Part shown: one piece after another, positions 46,047-58,339 of the stretch
Layout of the letters: each line of letters starts with the position of its first letter
Numbering within the stretch: the stretch's first letter is position 1
From: Lenzites betulinus
Lineage: Eukaryota; Basidiomycota; Agaricomycetes; Polyporales; Polyporaceae
Assembly (NCBI GenBank): GCA_022264855.1
Contig: JABYQU010000083.1
Coordinates: 1-64,000, forward strand
Reading direction: 5' to 3'
Length of the DNA: 64,000 nucleotides
Translations under genes and position numbers: made by a program
The notes under the pieces: generated by a model
The model's database searches: none
Seen by the model: only the letters and a program-made list of their open reading frames with translations
Told to the model about the DNA's origin: nothing

Positions 46047-49000
46047 ATGGATAAGGATAATCGCGATGACTTCACCTTCGCAAAGCTCAGCGACCTCAAG
46101 ATGCCGGTTACCTTCCGGATGTATGGAACCCCGCATACCATGTCTCCCCGCGAGCTCACCGGGTGTACGCACAGATCGCAGCTTGAGGGAACGCGCAAAG
46201 CGCACCCATTTACAGAAGTATTGGAGAAGCCGGAGCTACGCTCGCACGGCGTGCAGCAGTCCCCGTAAGCACACGCTCCACCGCTCGCTCGCCGTTTCTC
46301 TGAGTGACCGCAGCAAAGAGGCTTCTCGGACATCTTTGTGACTTGCCAGCTCGTCGCTGACAATAAGCCGTTGACGATACCGTTCCGCACGTCGTTCAAG
46401 GCTTTCAAGAAGGACTATACGTGCGTTACCACTGTTGATTGTCTAAAGTGTATGCTAAGTGTTTCTACTATGCAAGGTGGAACGAATGGGTCACTCTCCC
46501 TATACGCTATTGCGACTTGCCGCTCAACGCGCAAGTTACGTTCACTGTGTGGGATATTGCAGGTCCGAGGTCTGCTATCCCAGTCGGCGGCTCAACCTTC
46601 CGGATGTTTGGAAAGAAGTGGTCAGTCGCGTCCGGCCCATATCGTCAGCGGGACAATGTTTCCTCATCTTTGGCAGGACTCTGAGGCGCGGTAAACACCG
46701 GATGGTGTTGTGGCCGGACCGCGAGGCTGATGGGGCCAATGAAACAACTACTCCAAGCAAGATCGGCACGCGAGATGAGATGGGCCGCCTGGAGAAGGTA
46801 CGAATATTCGTTTCTTGGTGAACTTATAGCCGCTTACCCGTCGCAGCTTGTCAAGAAGTATGAGCGAGGTGACTTGCCGAAGTCAGACTGGCTTGATGCC
46901 TTGGCTTTCAGGAAGATGGGGGAGATTCACGCAGTATGTATAACACATGTGCACGCACCGCATGCTCAGTCTAACTCACGAACATAGGCTGAAACTGAGA
47001 AGAGCGAAAATCTGTATTTGTACATTGACTTACCGCGCTTCGATTTCCCGGTCATCTTCAGTGAACCAGTAAGTGCTTCCGCTGTGACTGACGTTTGAAC
47101 CTAGCTGAACCTCCCTCAACCTCTTGTAGGACGCGTCAAATGTGCCTTCGTCGTCGACACCCCCATCAGTGGCCGCTACTCCCGCACCCCCAACATCTTC
47201 CTTCACCTCCGACACTCACCTGTGGCAGATTGTGGACCCTGATATTGCGCGAGAGAATCCGGTAGAGGACAAGCATCGTCGCCTGGTCCGCAGCCATCGA
47301 AGCAGTCCCTATGACCGCGAATTGAAACCAAACGCCAAGATTCGAGATGAGCTATCGGTTTGTGATCCAGATTCCCCCCTAGTTGCTCGAGCCCTAACCC
47401 ATCATGTTGATCCATAGCAAATCCTGAACTATGCACCCAGTCAACCTCTGACATCGGAAGAAAAGGACCTCATCTGGAAGTTCCGCTTCTACCTGACGCG
47501 CGACAAGCGCGGCCTTACCAAATTCCTCAAGTCTGTCACTTGGAGAGATCCGTCGGAAGTGAAGCAGGCCGTCGAAGAGCTCTTGCCTCAGTGGACGGAG
47601 ATCGATATTGATGATGCTCTGGAACTACTCGGACCGAATACAGTCGATTCGAGAGTCAGAGCATATGCCGTGAAGCAGCTGAGCAGAGCTGACGACGATG
47701 TGAGTTCTATCCTGCGTGCCCGCGGAGGTCGTCTTAACACGCTCTCACAGGAACTACTACTGTATCTCCTACAACTAGTGCAAGCACTCAAATTCGAGAG
47801 CACTGCCAGTGACCAGCGCTCATCACGGTCGACGACCAGCGCAGTCTCGTATGACGATAGTGGCCTTGCAGACTTCTTGATCTCGAGAGCAATGCGCAAT
47901 CCGATTCTGGGGAACCGCTTCCACTGGTACCTCATGGTGGAAGTCGCCATGGAGGACAAGGTCATGGCGAAAATGTACGGCAGGGTTGTTTTTAAATTCA
48001 TGAAGATCCTCGAGGTAGGGTGGAACCCTTTCACTATATTGACCCAAACGCTCACTCATATCGTATCAGGACAACGGCGACGAGAGGCGCGACCTCATGC
48101 GCCGCCAAGGCGAACTCGTGGACACGCTCTCCAAGCGGGCTCGCGAGCTGCGAACGTCGAAAGATCCGCGCCCGAAGAAGATCGAGAAGCTGCGCGCAGT
48201 CCTCGCGGACTCGAAGAACAACCTCGCGACGATGCCGCCCCTGCCGCTCCCGCTGAACGCGCGCATCCAGGTCACCGGGATCATCGCGGAGAAGTCGAGC
48301 GTGTTCAAGTCGAACATGTTCCCGATGCTGCTCTACTTCCAGTGCGCGGGCGGGGGCGAGTACCCGGTGATGTTCAAGGACGGCGACGACATGCGGCAGG
48401 ACCAGCTCGTCATTCAGCTGTTCACGCTCATGGATCGCTTGTTGCGGAAGGAGAATCTGGACCTGAAGCTGAGCCCGTATGATGTGCTGGCGACGGGCCC
48501 GAGCCAGGGGATGGTGCAGTTTATCCCGAGCAAGACTATTGCGGCAATCGTGAGCGAGCATGGGACGCTTCTGAACTATCTCCGGGCAAATTACCCGGAT
48601 GAAGGTAGCGTGGGCACGTACGGCGTCGAGCCTGGTGTCATCGATACGTTCGTCAGGAGTTGTGGTGAGTCTTGAATGGCCTTTAGTCGGTCCGTTGCTG
48701 ATCCTCTACAGCTGGCTACTGCGTGGTGACCTATCTGCTCGGCGTCGGAGATCGACACTTGGACAATCTACTCCTGGCTCCTGACGGGCACTTCTTCCAC
48801 GGTATGTTGGCTAAATACGCAGTGGTCCCCTACCAGACTAACCCAGTGCGCAGTCGACTTCGGCTACATCCTCGGCCGCGACCCCAAACCTCTCGCGCCA
48901 CCCGTCAAGATCTGCAAGGAAATGGTGGACGCGATGGGCGGCGTACAGTCCGTGCACTACACGCGCTTCAAGAGCTTCTGCTTCACCGCGTTCTCGATCC

Positions 49001-49227
49001 TGCGCAAGAGCGCGAACCTCATCCTGAACCTGGTCACGCTCATGGTCGACGCGAACATCCCGCACATCAAGCAGCGCGACGTGCACGAGCAGGTGCTCGG
49101 CAAGTTCTGCCTCGAGATGACGGAGGAGCAGGCGATCGAGCACTTTGAGCGGCTGCTGAACGATATCTCGCCGTTCACGGCGGTGCTGGACCGGATGCAC
49201 GACTGGGCGCAGTATTGGAGGAGTTAG
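46047..49227 (+). CDS. VPS34: Class III phosphatidylinositol 3-kinase Vps34
   Basis: Lipid kinase that makes PI3P for endosomal sorting and autophagy in complex with Vps15 and Vps30. It starts [20 protein letters not shown] with a C2 domain ([35 protein letters not shown]). Then [17 protein letters not shown] sequence, and the PIK helical domain ([40 protein letters not shown]). The kinase domain has the ATP-binding [13 protein letters not shown], catalytic loop [11 protein letters not shown], activation loop [13 protein letters not shown] and the conserved C-terminal WAQYWRS. About 850 residues, a dozen or so short introns. Intact. It converges on the biotin gene (stops 82 bases apart). Confidence 0.96.
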
Positions 49228-49308
49228 GTGGTGGTTGTGTGTTGTATTCTAGATGCTCTACTGCTTGTGATATCATACCCTTGGTCCGGTATGTTTTGGC
49301 TACTTGTT

Positions 49309-51938
49309 TTATACACCCTTGTCTAGTGCCGCCCATACCCTGCCTTCGACATCCCGCACGACGTCGGCGGGTGTGTTCAGGCTGAGCATGAAGTAGGCAA
49401 CATTCCCGAGGGTGCGGTAGTGAATACCGAACGGCGAGCCTCCAGGCGCTGACGAGAGCCCGTCGGTTTTGGTGGCAGTCTTGATTGACTCCAGCAAGGC
49501 TCGTGCGGAGTGCGATTGATACCCTGCATTGCATTAGTTAATCCGGTAGACACTGTTGGAAACCCATGTTACGAACCGGCGGAGTCATCCTTGACCTTGA
49601 TGCTGAGCACGGTCCCAAACGCCATCACCTCCGCTACGCGGTCCATCTTAGATACGACGTGCACGAACTCGGGGTCCCAGAAGCTCCACACCGCCGTCGC
49701 GCTGACCTTCTCTGGCTCAGGTACCCGCCACTTCTCGCGCGCGGCCGTCCACGCGGGGCTCGCCGCGAGCTTGTCGACGATGTCGAGCGTCTCGCGCGCG
49801 ACCTCGCAGCCGACGGGGTACGCGGTGTAGCTGTGCCCGTGCAGGAGCGCGTCCGTCTTGTCGTCGCTGAGGAACGCGCGGTAGATCGAGTCCGAGGCGA
49901 GCGTGACGGCGAGCGGGACGAGGCCGCCCGTGAGGATTTTGGCGTTCACGGAGATGTCGGGCGTTGCGCCGAGCAGGCCGCTCGAGGTCTGCAGGCCGAG
50001 GCGGTAGAGCCCGATGAAGACCTCGTCGAAGATGACGGGGAGCCCGGACCATTCTGAGGGGGCGCGGGCGGGGGAGGAGGGCCCGCGGACGACGTCGATG
50101 ATGACGCGCTGGAAGAGCGGGTCGACGAAGATCATCCCGCCCGCGCCCATGACGAGGGGCTCGAGGACGAGTGCGGCGATTCGCGGGCCGTTGCCGTCTT
50201 TGAGCTTTTGGAGGGTGCGCTCGATGTACCCGCGGTACACCTCCGCGAGAGGGGAGCCTAGCCTTTCGTCGATGTTGTATGTCCACGAGAGCGACACCGT
50301 CTCGACGTCTGCCTGGCCGTCCTCCGTCTCCGCCGCGATCGCTGGGGGAAGGCTGACCACTGTCTTGCCGTTTCGGATGGAGACGGTCGGCGGATCGAAC
50401 CAGTACCCCTTCGCATCGTGCCACTCGCAAGTGTACACGCCCTCCTCGCAAGCGTCCATAGCCCCGATCGTGTCCCCGTGGTAGCTCCCCTTGAGCCCGA
50501 GGATGCCCAGGTCCTTGCGCCGCGCCCCTCCGAGTTGGCCGGCCTCTCGTGTCGCGAAGGCGCGCAAGGCCATCTTGATCGCCACCTCCATGCCAGTCGA
50601 GCCGTCGTCGGAGTAGAAGGCGCGCGAGGCCCATCCCCGACCGGGGCCGTCGTTGATCAACCGCTCGGCGAGCTTCAGGGCGGGGAGATGTGTGGCCTCG
50701 GGGAACATGACATGGCCGTACCTCCCAGCCGCGCGCGCAGCGGCAAGGGCGAGAGAGGGGTGCGCGTGGCCAATTGCTTGTGTCCACCAGGATGCGGATC
50801 CGTCGAACTGGGGCTCGAGGAGGGAAGTTTGCGACGAGGATGCTGGCCGTTTACCGTTGTAGATGCTGAAGAAGTCTCCCCATGCGCTGTCGATGACGTT
50901 GACGTCTGCTTCTTGCTTGACATGACCATGCTGGACAAATGGCCACCAGATTGAGTCCAAGGTTCGTTGAGGCATGGTGTCCAATTCCGCGAGACGTAAG
51001 GCGTGGCAGGCGTCTAGGTGCTTGATAACGTCGAAAATTGCACCTTCCCCATGTTCAGAGACAATATCCTTGTAGTAGAGCTCCGTTATAGATGCGTCCG
51101 TGGCAGGGTCGGGGTTGCGCTCCGGAGGTGGCTTGACGGACACCACGGGGATACCACGCTCAGCAAAGTATGGTGCGAGGTACTCCCAGTTGCGGTAGTA
51201 CTCGTCGCGGAAGAGGAGTACCGCGTCAATGATATATCCACGGATCAACATAGCCTCGTAGGAAGCTATGGTGGAAGAAATGCCGCCCAGCCGAGAGTCG
51301 CCGATGAGAACGGTAGGTAGAAAGAGAGGTCGATATGCATCCAGTTGTGTCGTCCCCGACAATGTGGGACTATGCACTCCTGGACACAATCATCAGCCAT
51401 AACATATGGCGGTGGAAGCAGACTAGACCCCTTACCTCCAGCTGTCTCCACATACATATGAGCGGGTGCGTGAGCCTGGGTCGCACTTTCGCGGATGTGA
51501 TTTGCGACCGCATTGACAAACGCATCATCGGTAGGCACAGTTCTCTATAGCTTTCATAGTAAGAAAGGTTGTACAATCCACAGGAGAGAACTTGCCTCAA
51601 CCACGCTGTTTTCGTTGGCGCGACGAGCCGCCAAGTGAGGACTGACTGGATCGTCAAACCGAAACAAGCATTTACTCTGCACACGGCGCTTGTGTCTTCC
51701 TACCAAAGTGAGAACACGCCTGTGCCATTGTGAGTTTCTGGAAGTACGCCGTAGTGTAGGTGACAAACTCGTCGTCTGCATCCGACATCGGTCCGGTGCT
51801 GACCGGTTTCAAGTAGTGAACGGGGTGGCCTGCTGCCGCTGACGCGCGGACCAGCGCAGAGGTGAGAACTGTCTTCCCGACATCGGTGTTAGCACCGAAC
51901 ACCTGGTGTATACGCAGGTTTTTGAACAAAAGCGACAT
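49309..51938 (-). CDS. bioDA: Fused dethiobiotin synthase / DAPA aminotransferase
   Basis: Bifunctional biotin-pathway enzyme, about 805 residues. The N-terminal quarter is the ATP-dependent dethiobiotin synthase: P-loop GANTDVGKT, HYLKPVSTGP, then LIGDSRLGGISSTIASYEAM. The rest is the PLP-dependent 7,8-diaminopelargonate aminotransferase: IWWPFVQHG, GSASWWTQAIGHAHP, FYSDDGSTGMEVAIKMALR, YHGDTIGAMDACEEG, DEVFIGLYRLG and the PLP lysine in NAKILTGGLVPLAV. The same fusion order is known in fungi and plants (BIO3-BIO1). The long middle exon is uninterrupted (about 600 codons). The second intron is GC-AG (GAG/GCAAGT to TATAG). The ATG at 51938 lies directly before the P-loop; intact. Confidence 0.94.
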
Positions 51939-52899
51939 GTCGAAGTGCCGAACCTGCTGGATGGGTCACTGCCAGTACTTAGCAATGCATGAGCTGGAAG
52001 GATTTTATCAGCTTCCATACGTTTCAGTCACCGGTATCTAAAGTCGGATATCTTCTCTTACCTCTGAGAAGATGAACAGATTGTCGAAACAAACACTAAA
52101 GCTTGCTTGGGAGTCGACACTTAAAGCCGCAATAGCCGCTCACGTGGTGAAGCAGGATTGTAGCCGAGAGCGGTTGTTTGGACTTGTTGAAATCGGAAGG
52201 CTTCGCACAACAAGCGCACCTACAAGCGACGTCATTTTGTCGCATCCGTTGGCTTGTAGCCATCCTCTTGTCTGCTCTTGTGCGAACTTGGAGGAGCTCG
52301 TCGGCCTGAGATATGTTTTGCTCTAGTGCCGGCGATTCATCTGGATATGGCCGAATTTGACATGGTGCATTTGAGCTCGCATCGCCGCGCCCCGCCGCCA
52401 AGCGCCCGCGCGGCAAGCACCCGGCGACCGTCAAGCGGCAGCTGGCAAGTCTACTGTCAGGCCATTTATATTGCTTCCGGTGCTCCCTGCGCACCATGGC
52501 CAATGCCACAGCAATACGCTGTTCACAGTACTTGTGATATGCTGTCGTGCGTTGTGGAGGGCAGAGCGCGTGTGGCCGACTCGGGGTTGGAAATGCCACG
52601 TGAGCCTGTGCACCTGCCAAATGCGGTGGTCAGCAACGCTTACGAAAGCAGACGAAAGTCAACGCCGGGCTTGTCCTCCGAGGCTGTCCTCCTCCCGCAT
52701 TGCCTATCCGCAGGCCCTTGCCTCAGCTGCGACTTGCATCGCTTGAAGTTGCTATATCTTCTTAAGCTCCTACGACCACGACCTCTCCCACTCTGTCCAC
52801 GACCCTCACGCCGCTTGGGCTGCAGCTCCACCTCACGACTTCATATCTCCCTTACGCGACCGCATATCGCTCGCTGTATCGACCAATCCGGTGCACAAC
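51939..52899. other. Divergent intergenic region
   Basis: Between the biotin gene and the MARVEL-type gene, both reading away from it. A long plus-strand open frame here (52278 on) looks like GC-rich leader and not a protein. Confidence 0.45.
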
Positions 52900-54563
52900 A
52901 TGACTTTCCTAGACACCATACAGAATGCCGCCCTCAAGGTATTGCCAGAGAAGAAATCTGCGCTGCCTATGCCTGTATCTACCACCGGAGGTATCGGGAG
53001 TGCCGGAGCTGTACCCTTCGAAGACGACGTGAGTGATCTTGTTCAGCGCTGCCCCCCCTCCTTTCAGTCCCCCTCTGTACCGTCTTCCCGCCACGTCATT
53101 CTGCGGACCTATACGGCGTGAAGCGGCGTGTTATGCTCTGCACATCGCGCAGGGGTTCCTGGCGCGCGCTCAGCTGCGGCGGAGCGGGGCGGCTACTGCG
53201 CGTCGCGGGTGTTACGTAAGGTTCATGTTCCTTCAACACTCCCCCCACCGCGTCTATGAGCACATTCACGGAGGCTGGAGGTTATCTGGTCTTTCTCCTC
53301 TTTATCCCCGTCTTTTCGACGTTATGGATATGGGTGCATTCAACCGCGTCCTAGTCGATCGTATGACACCACTGCTGACGCAGGCTCCTCTGTACCTTAG
53401 ATGATCGTGTCGAAGCCGGCCATAGTATTCTATGTTTCACAAACATTCTTCAACTTCCTGGCCATGTGCTGTATGGCATCTGTATGTGCATTTCAGGCCA
53501 AGTGGGGAGTAGGCCCTTGTAAGTGTCCATCGCTTGCTTACTGCGCCGCTTGTCTGAACACCTCCTTCTCATTTAGCGGGTCTCAGTGGCTTCGCCGTCT
53601 TCATCGCCGTATTAGGCATCCTATACTCGCTCTTCCTCCTCTTGGTCCCTGTAGTGTACGAGAAGTACGACAAGGGGGCGCGTCTCGCACGCGCTCTCAA
53701 AGAAGTACGCGTCGGGTTCATTCTTGCCGGCACCGGAACCGCCGTCACTCTCCTCATTGCGTAAGTCTCGTCATATCATCTCCCAACAGCTCTCTCTAAT
53801 GATCAAATAGCTTCATTGTCACCATTTCGGCATGGACGGAGCCTGGTTGCAAGAACGCGGATAATGATCCTCATGCGAGCAAGGGCGATGCCTTCAAAAA
53901 GGGCCTTGGTGGCTTCTGCAGTACCAAGAAGGCTGGCGCCATTTTCTTCTGGCTTACATTCGGTATGTCTGTTGCTCTCCCGCGTATTAGACGTAGTTGA
54001 CTCATGATTCGCAAGTGTTCTGGTGCTGCACATTGACGCTCGCTGTGCTTGACTGGCGCAATGGCAAATCCTCCCGTCCTCGCGACCCGCCATTCACCCA
54101 CCCCATGGAAACCTCAGAGGGTTCCGAATACGGTCGTGCTCACGATGACGATGATGACGATTACACCGAGGAGGGCATCCAGCACAAGCCTCTCACCGAC
54201 AACTCGGACAAGCCCTACTCGCCCTTCAGCGACTCTAACCGCCTTTCGGGCGTGTCCTCCTCCCCCTCATACCAGCAACCCTCTTCCACGCCCTTCGCGA
54301 GCAGCCAAGCTGCGCCGCGCCCGAGCATTGACGCCTACGGCGCGTTCTCCGATCCCGCGCCGACAGGCTTTGCTGGCGGCTTCTCTGCCCCTCCCCAAGT
54401 GGTGGACGATGCCCCGCGCGTCAGCCGGACGATGCAGTATGCGGACCCGTACGCTGCCGTTCGTGCGTCCATCGCGTCCGGACAACAAGCGCCCGGGAGC
54501 GTCACCCCTCCCTCTGGCGGCCCTCCCCCGCCTGGCTACTCGTCCTACGGCGGGTACCGGTGA
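52900..54563 (+). CDS. MARVEL-like four-helix membrane protein
   Basis: Starts MTFLDTIQNAALKVLPEKKS at ATG 52900. A probable 21-codon exon (GFLARAQLRRSGAATARRG) follows, then the membrane part from 53401. Four hydrophobic helices are visible: AIVFYVSQTFFNFLAMCCMA, FAVFIAVLGILYSLFLLLV, VGFILAGTGTAVTLLIAFIV and AGAIFFWLTFVFWCCTLTLA. The extracellular loop between TM3 and TM4 has two Cys. The C-terminal 150 residues are cytosolic, acidic (DDDDDDYTEEG) and then Ser/Pro-rich, ending GYSSYGGYR. The layout fits fungal MARVEL proteins of the cell cortex; function unknown. Intron 1 and the small second exon are the least sure parts. Confidence 0.75.
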
Positions 54564-55932
54564 GCAGCCGTGCGCGACTCTCGGACTCTTGTGAACATCA
54601 TTTGGGTCGTGCATCGGAGGACACGGACATCAGTGCTGGCAGATATTGCTGCGTAGTTGCTTGGATTACTTCGCCACGGTTTACGCTAACTTATGATGGC
54701 TACGAATCCCCATCTGCATCTAATCCGCTTCGAATGTACGACTACAGCTTCCATATACGCGATTCCATCTCTTTCGCTGCTCAGTTCCCTGGCCTGCTTC
54801 AATTGGAGCAAGGTAGATGTCGCCCCCGGCTCCGGACGGCTTGCATCGCCAGCATGCAGGGGCAAGCGGTGCCTGTTCACCATGACTTTTCGCCTGCAGC
54901 CGCGTCTGTACACTCCCATCCATCTCAGCTAACAATGCGAACAGAACGTGACGTTGTAGGCTTGTCGTGTCTGTGAACGGACACAACGCCAGACACATGG
55001 TGACATTGGTGAGTGAACGCTTGCTCGAGCTCTTTGTCCCACTGCACTTACTCGCCTCATCCCACCTAAGCCCGGAACCTAGGATGTCGACCTGATGAAG
55101 ATGTAGACGCTCCGTCCTCCATAGAGGACGGCGATGAAAGCGAATGAAGAGAAGGACACCACGCCCCCGCGCGAAGGTGGCATATGAAACTTAAATCCAA
55201 CAGCTGACCTGTGTATCTCGTTTCCAGCAAGACCCAGGCCACATTTTCCATCTATCCGGTGGTCTACTCCCCCCTTCGGTGTCATACAGCCGCCAGAAGG
55301 TTTGACGTGCAGGAGAAGAAGCAATTTGGGGGTCTCGACAGGGGGGCGTGTATGGACCTGGAGCGTTAACTTATCCGTATACGCCGTAACTCCAGGACAC
55401 CTTCACCAGCAGGTGCGGTATTCCGGATCTCATTTCGTTTGATTCTCGTGCGACGTTTGTCTTGGTTAACCCACTAGGTCACCCTCGATCTGTCGCTGAC
55501 CCCCCGCACGTCAACGTTGCTCCAGATCTTGGAAGAGGGTAGGCCTCGGTACGGATTTGAACTTTAGACGGAAACTAATCAATGGGGTCTCTGAGTGGGA
55601 GATCGGTGTGACCTCCGGAGCACTTGCGCGGTGAGTGCATTGTGATTCCTACTATAGCTATAGTGTTCATTGGCCAGTACTTTCCCGGACACCGTTAACC
55701 ATGAGTGTTCTTCGCCGCACATGAAGAACGCCCCGTCACCTGTATCTCGGTTCTGCCCGGTCCGGTCGGCCATTCACTGTCGACAGGCGACATGCAATGC
55801 ATAGGCTGCACGACACACGCATGACGATACATATGGTGAGTCAGTACATCGACCACGTATACAGGACTTCCCGACCCCTCCCGGCACCCTCGACACCCCC
55901 ACTACCTAGCGCATCATTCTGCGTACTCAGTA
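54564..55932. other. 1.4 kb intergenic
   Basis: No supported gene, repeat or RNA seen. Confidence 0.5.
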
Positions 55933-57378
55933 ATGCCCATGGGTGAACTACCGATAGAGGAGCGCTCGTCCCTTAGTGAGTCGTTACTGCCCCATCTAGA
56001 ATATTTTTTAACAGGTTTGCAGGACGATTAGAAGACAGGGCTGAGAGCGAGATAAAGGAAACCAGCGACATGCTGACAGAAATCACCTGTATGTACCTCT
56101 TGAAGGTTTCGAGGCCCCCCTGGTTTGCTCTGCTCATTACTGTTAGTACCGCGTGAGGCGGCCAAATCCAGAAAGGTGACCAAGAAATTTGTCGAAGGTG
56201 GAAACAATGTCTTGGATTATCTCGAGATAATGACCGAGCTCCATCCTATCGCTGCAGTAAGTTGCCTATTTGATCCCCAAGCTGGATACAACTCCTCACA
56301 CATCTACAGATTGTGATGTGCAGCCTTACGGTGTGTTGAACGCTCACGTGTACCGCATATTTGCACAAATGTTCAATGCTGACTATCATTCAATCCCCCG
56401 CAGAAGGTGATTAGTCTGGAAAGGCAGCGGCAAGAGAACGATGCGCGCATTGCCGCAGTGCATGCTACGATGGTGAGGGATGGCGTCGGACGTTTTGTTA
56501 CACTGCTGCTGCTTAGATTCCCTTGGAGGTGAAAACTTTCTACTATATGCGCCTCCTCGCCTACGTTGAAAACGATTTCGACGAAGAGTTTGGGGTACGA
56601 CTGAACGCCATCACCATGCATATGGCCAGCACTATTCATGAGTTCGGTATGTACCGTATCATCCTTTCTTAGCTTGACGATCACTCCCTAATTACCGCTT
56701 ACCCCCATAGGAACATTTGTCGAGTGAGTATGCTTTGTACGCCGTCACTTTGTCACTGTCGACCCATGCCTATCTACACAGAACATACTTTCAGAAAAGG
56801 AAATGTACGCCACACGGAAGGTTACAATGAATGATTAAGCTCACATCTTCACAGACACAGTCATTTTTCCACATCTACATAAAAAGCGGCTTAAAGACTT
56901 TCGCCGCCGCTTCCAACAGCACAGGGAAGAACTCGAAGAGTTGTCGAAAAAGGTGGTCGACAAGCGGCGGACATCGGTGGGCAACAACACTGAAGAGATT
57001 TTGCGAATGCTCCCCGCTCCCATTCCCAACGGTGAGAAGGTCGATGTGTTGCCGCTTTGCGAGAGCAGCGACGCAGGCGTGGTTGAAATAGTATGTACCA
57101 ACACTGAAATACAACGTTGCTGAGCATGAAGACATGGTGCAGGACTCCACGTTGGTGACACACGCTGCGGTCACACCACATGAGGAGACGGCGTTTGGTA
57201 CGAAGGAGCCTTCGCGTCACCAAGACTGGGACAATCTCACCGTTAGGGAGACGTACGTACAATTTGCCGATCCACATTTTCACATTTTAGCTCATATCAG
57301 AGCTTTATTGCCTCTACAAAGGGACATCAGATCGATATATTCTATGCTGCAAGGCAGTGTCCAGTGGGGTCCAAGTGA
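55933..57378 (+). CDS. Stand-alone all-helical protein, HeLo/MLKL-like N-domain
   Basis: A many-exon gene whose joins all fit by phase: MPMGELPIEERSSL, then DRAESEIKETSDMLTEI, LDYLEIMTELHPIAA, a 21-base micro-exon (IVMCSLT), KVISLERQRQENDARIAAV, FYYMRLLAYVENDFDEEFG, TVIFPHLHKKRLKDFRRRF, ELEELSKKVVDKRRTSVGNN, and a tail ending RQCPVGSK. The order 'L.ELHP..A..K.VI.LE..R..NDA.I' followed by 'R.KDF...F..R..E' recalls the four-helix N-domain that opens many basidiomycete STAND/NACHT and HeLo-type proteins. Here nothing follows: no NTPase and no repeats. That relation is inference from pattern. Role could be signalling or adaptor; no enzyme motif. About 12 exons. Confidence 0.6.
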
Positions 57379-57737
57379 AAACTGCAGCCCTGTGGAAGAT
57401 GAGAGTAATTGCCGGTGGATTGTTGATTATGAAGCGCCATATTCTGAAGACTCGCTACGCTCTATTTAATCCAGTTTCAAGTTTTGTTCTGGACTCGTCC
57501 ACAGCGGCACCTTATACTTCCTATGTATGATAGAAATCATCACGATGCTCGAAGTCCGAGTCGATGTCGATATGGAATTTCGATCTGCTCAGAGAATCTG
57601 ACTTCAGAACTGCCAATTGATTGGCAACAGTATCTCTCTCGCCACTCAGCTGCTGTCGCCATCAGTGGCTCGATGCAATTGCACTAGCAGCAGTCTGTAT
57701 ATACGTACCGTCCAGTTGGCAAGATTGCCCAGTGGCC

Positions 57738-58178
57738 AGGACCCATGCCTCTCCACCAAATGTATTGCCAAAGTTTGCGTTTTGAAACTGCCGTATATGG
57801 TAATAAGCCTTAGCCAGCTTTGCGTTTTTGACGACCCATATCGGGACAGGCGCCCGTTAAGCGCCCAAACCCTTGGGCACCCTTTGCGTGAGGCAGGCCC
57901 ATTTTGTCGATCACCACCGCGATTTCCCCTTACTGTATACCCTGATCGACGAGATCCACAAGCTTCTCTCTCTTACCATCGAAAACTCTCTGAAAACATA
58001 TATTTCCTGACATAGTAGCCTTATTATGCCGTGACAGCATGTGACCATAAGTGACTTTGGTCACGTTTGTGACAAATCCCTTGCCGGTTTTGCGTTCTTG
58101 AGGGCCCAAACTTTGCGTTTTTGAGGCCGAAATCCGGGAACATTTTGGCAATACGTTTGGTGGAGAGGCATGGGTCCT
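57738..58178. mobile_element. Small inverted-repeat (MITE-like) element
   Basis: The first 33 bases from 57738 (AGGACCCATGCCTCTCCACC and on) recur as the reverse complement at the right end (to 58178) with one mismatch. Total about 440 bases, no coding capacity. Inside, five direct copies of TTTGCGT(TTTTGA) lie at 57774, 57819, 57883, 58089 and 58112. Target duplications could not be assigned. It sits 160 bases upstream of the next gene's start codon. Confidence 0.65.
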
Positions 58179-58339
58179 CAGTGGCCTGTGCCGTCAAGTT
58201 CGCCGTTTTGGCGTCTACGCGCGCGCGTTCATTAAGCGTTACACAAATCGTGGGAAAGCGATCGGGGTCGCGTTATTTGCTATTGTTTAGGAACCAACGT
58301 TGTCCTGTTTCACCCATCTGCGCTACCCATACACACACC

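Noticed and set aside
52278..53036. A 252-codon plus-strand frame
   Set aside because: Overlaps the promoter and first exon of the MARVEL-type gene in another frame; composition is not protein-like.
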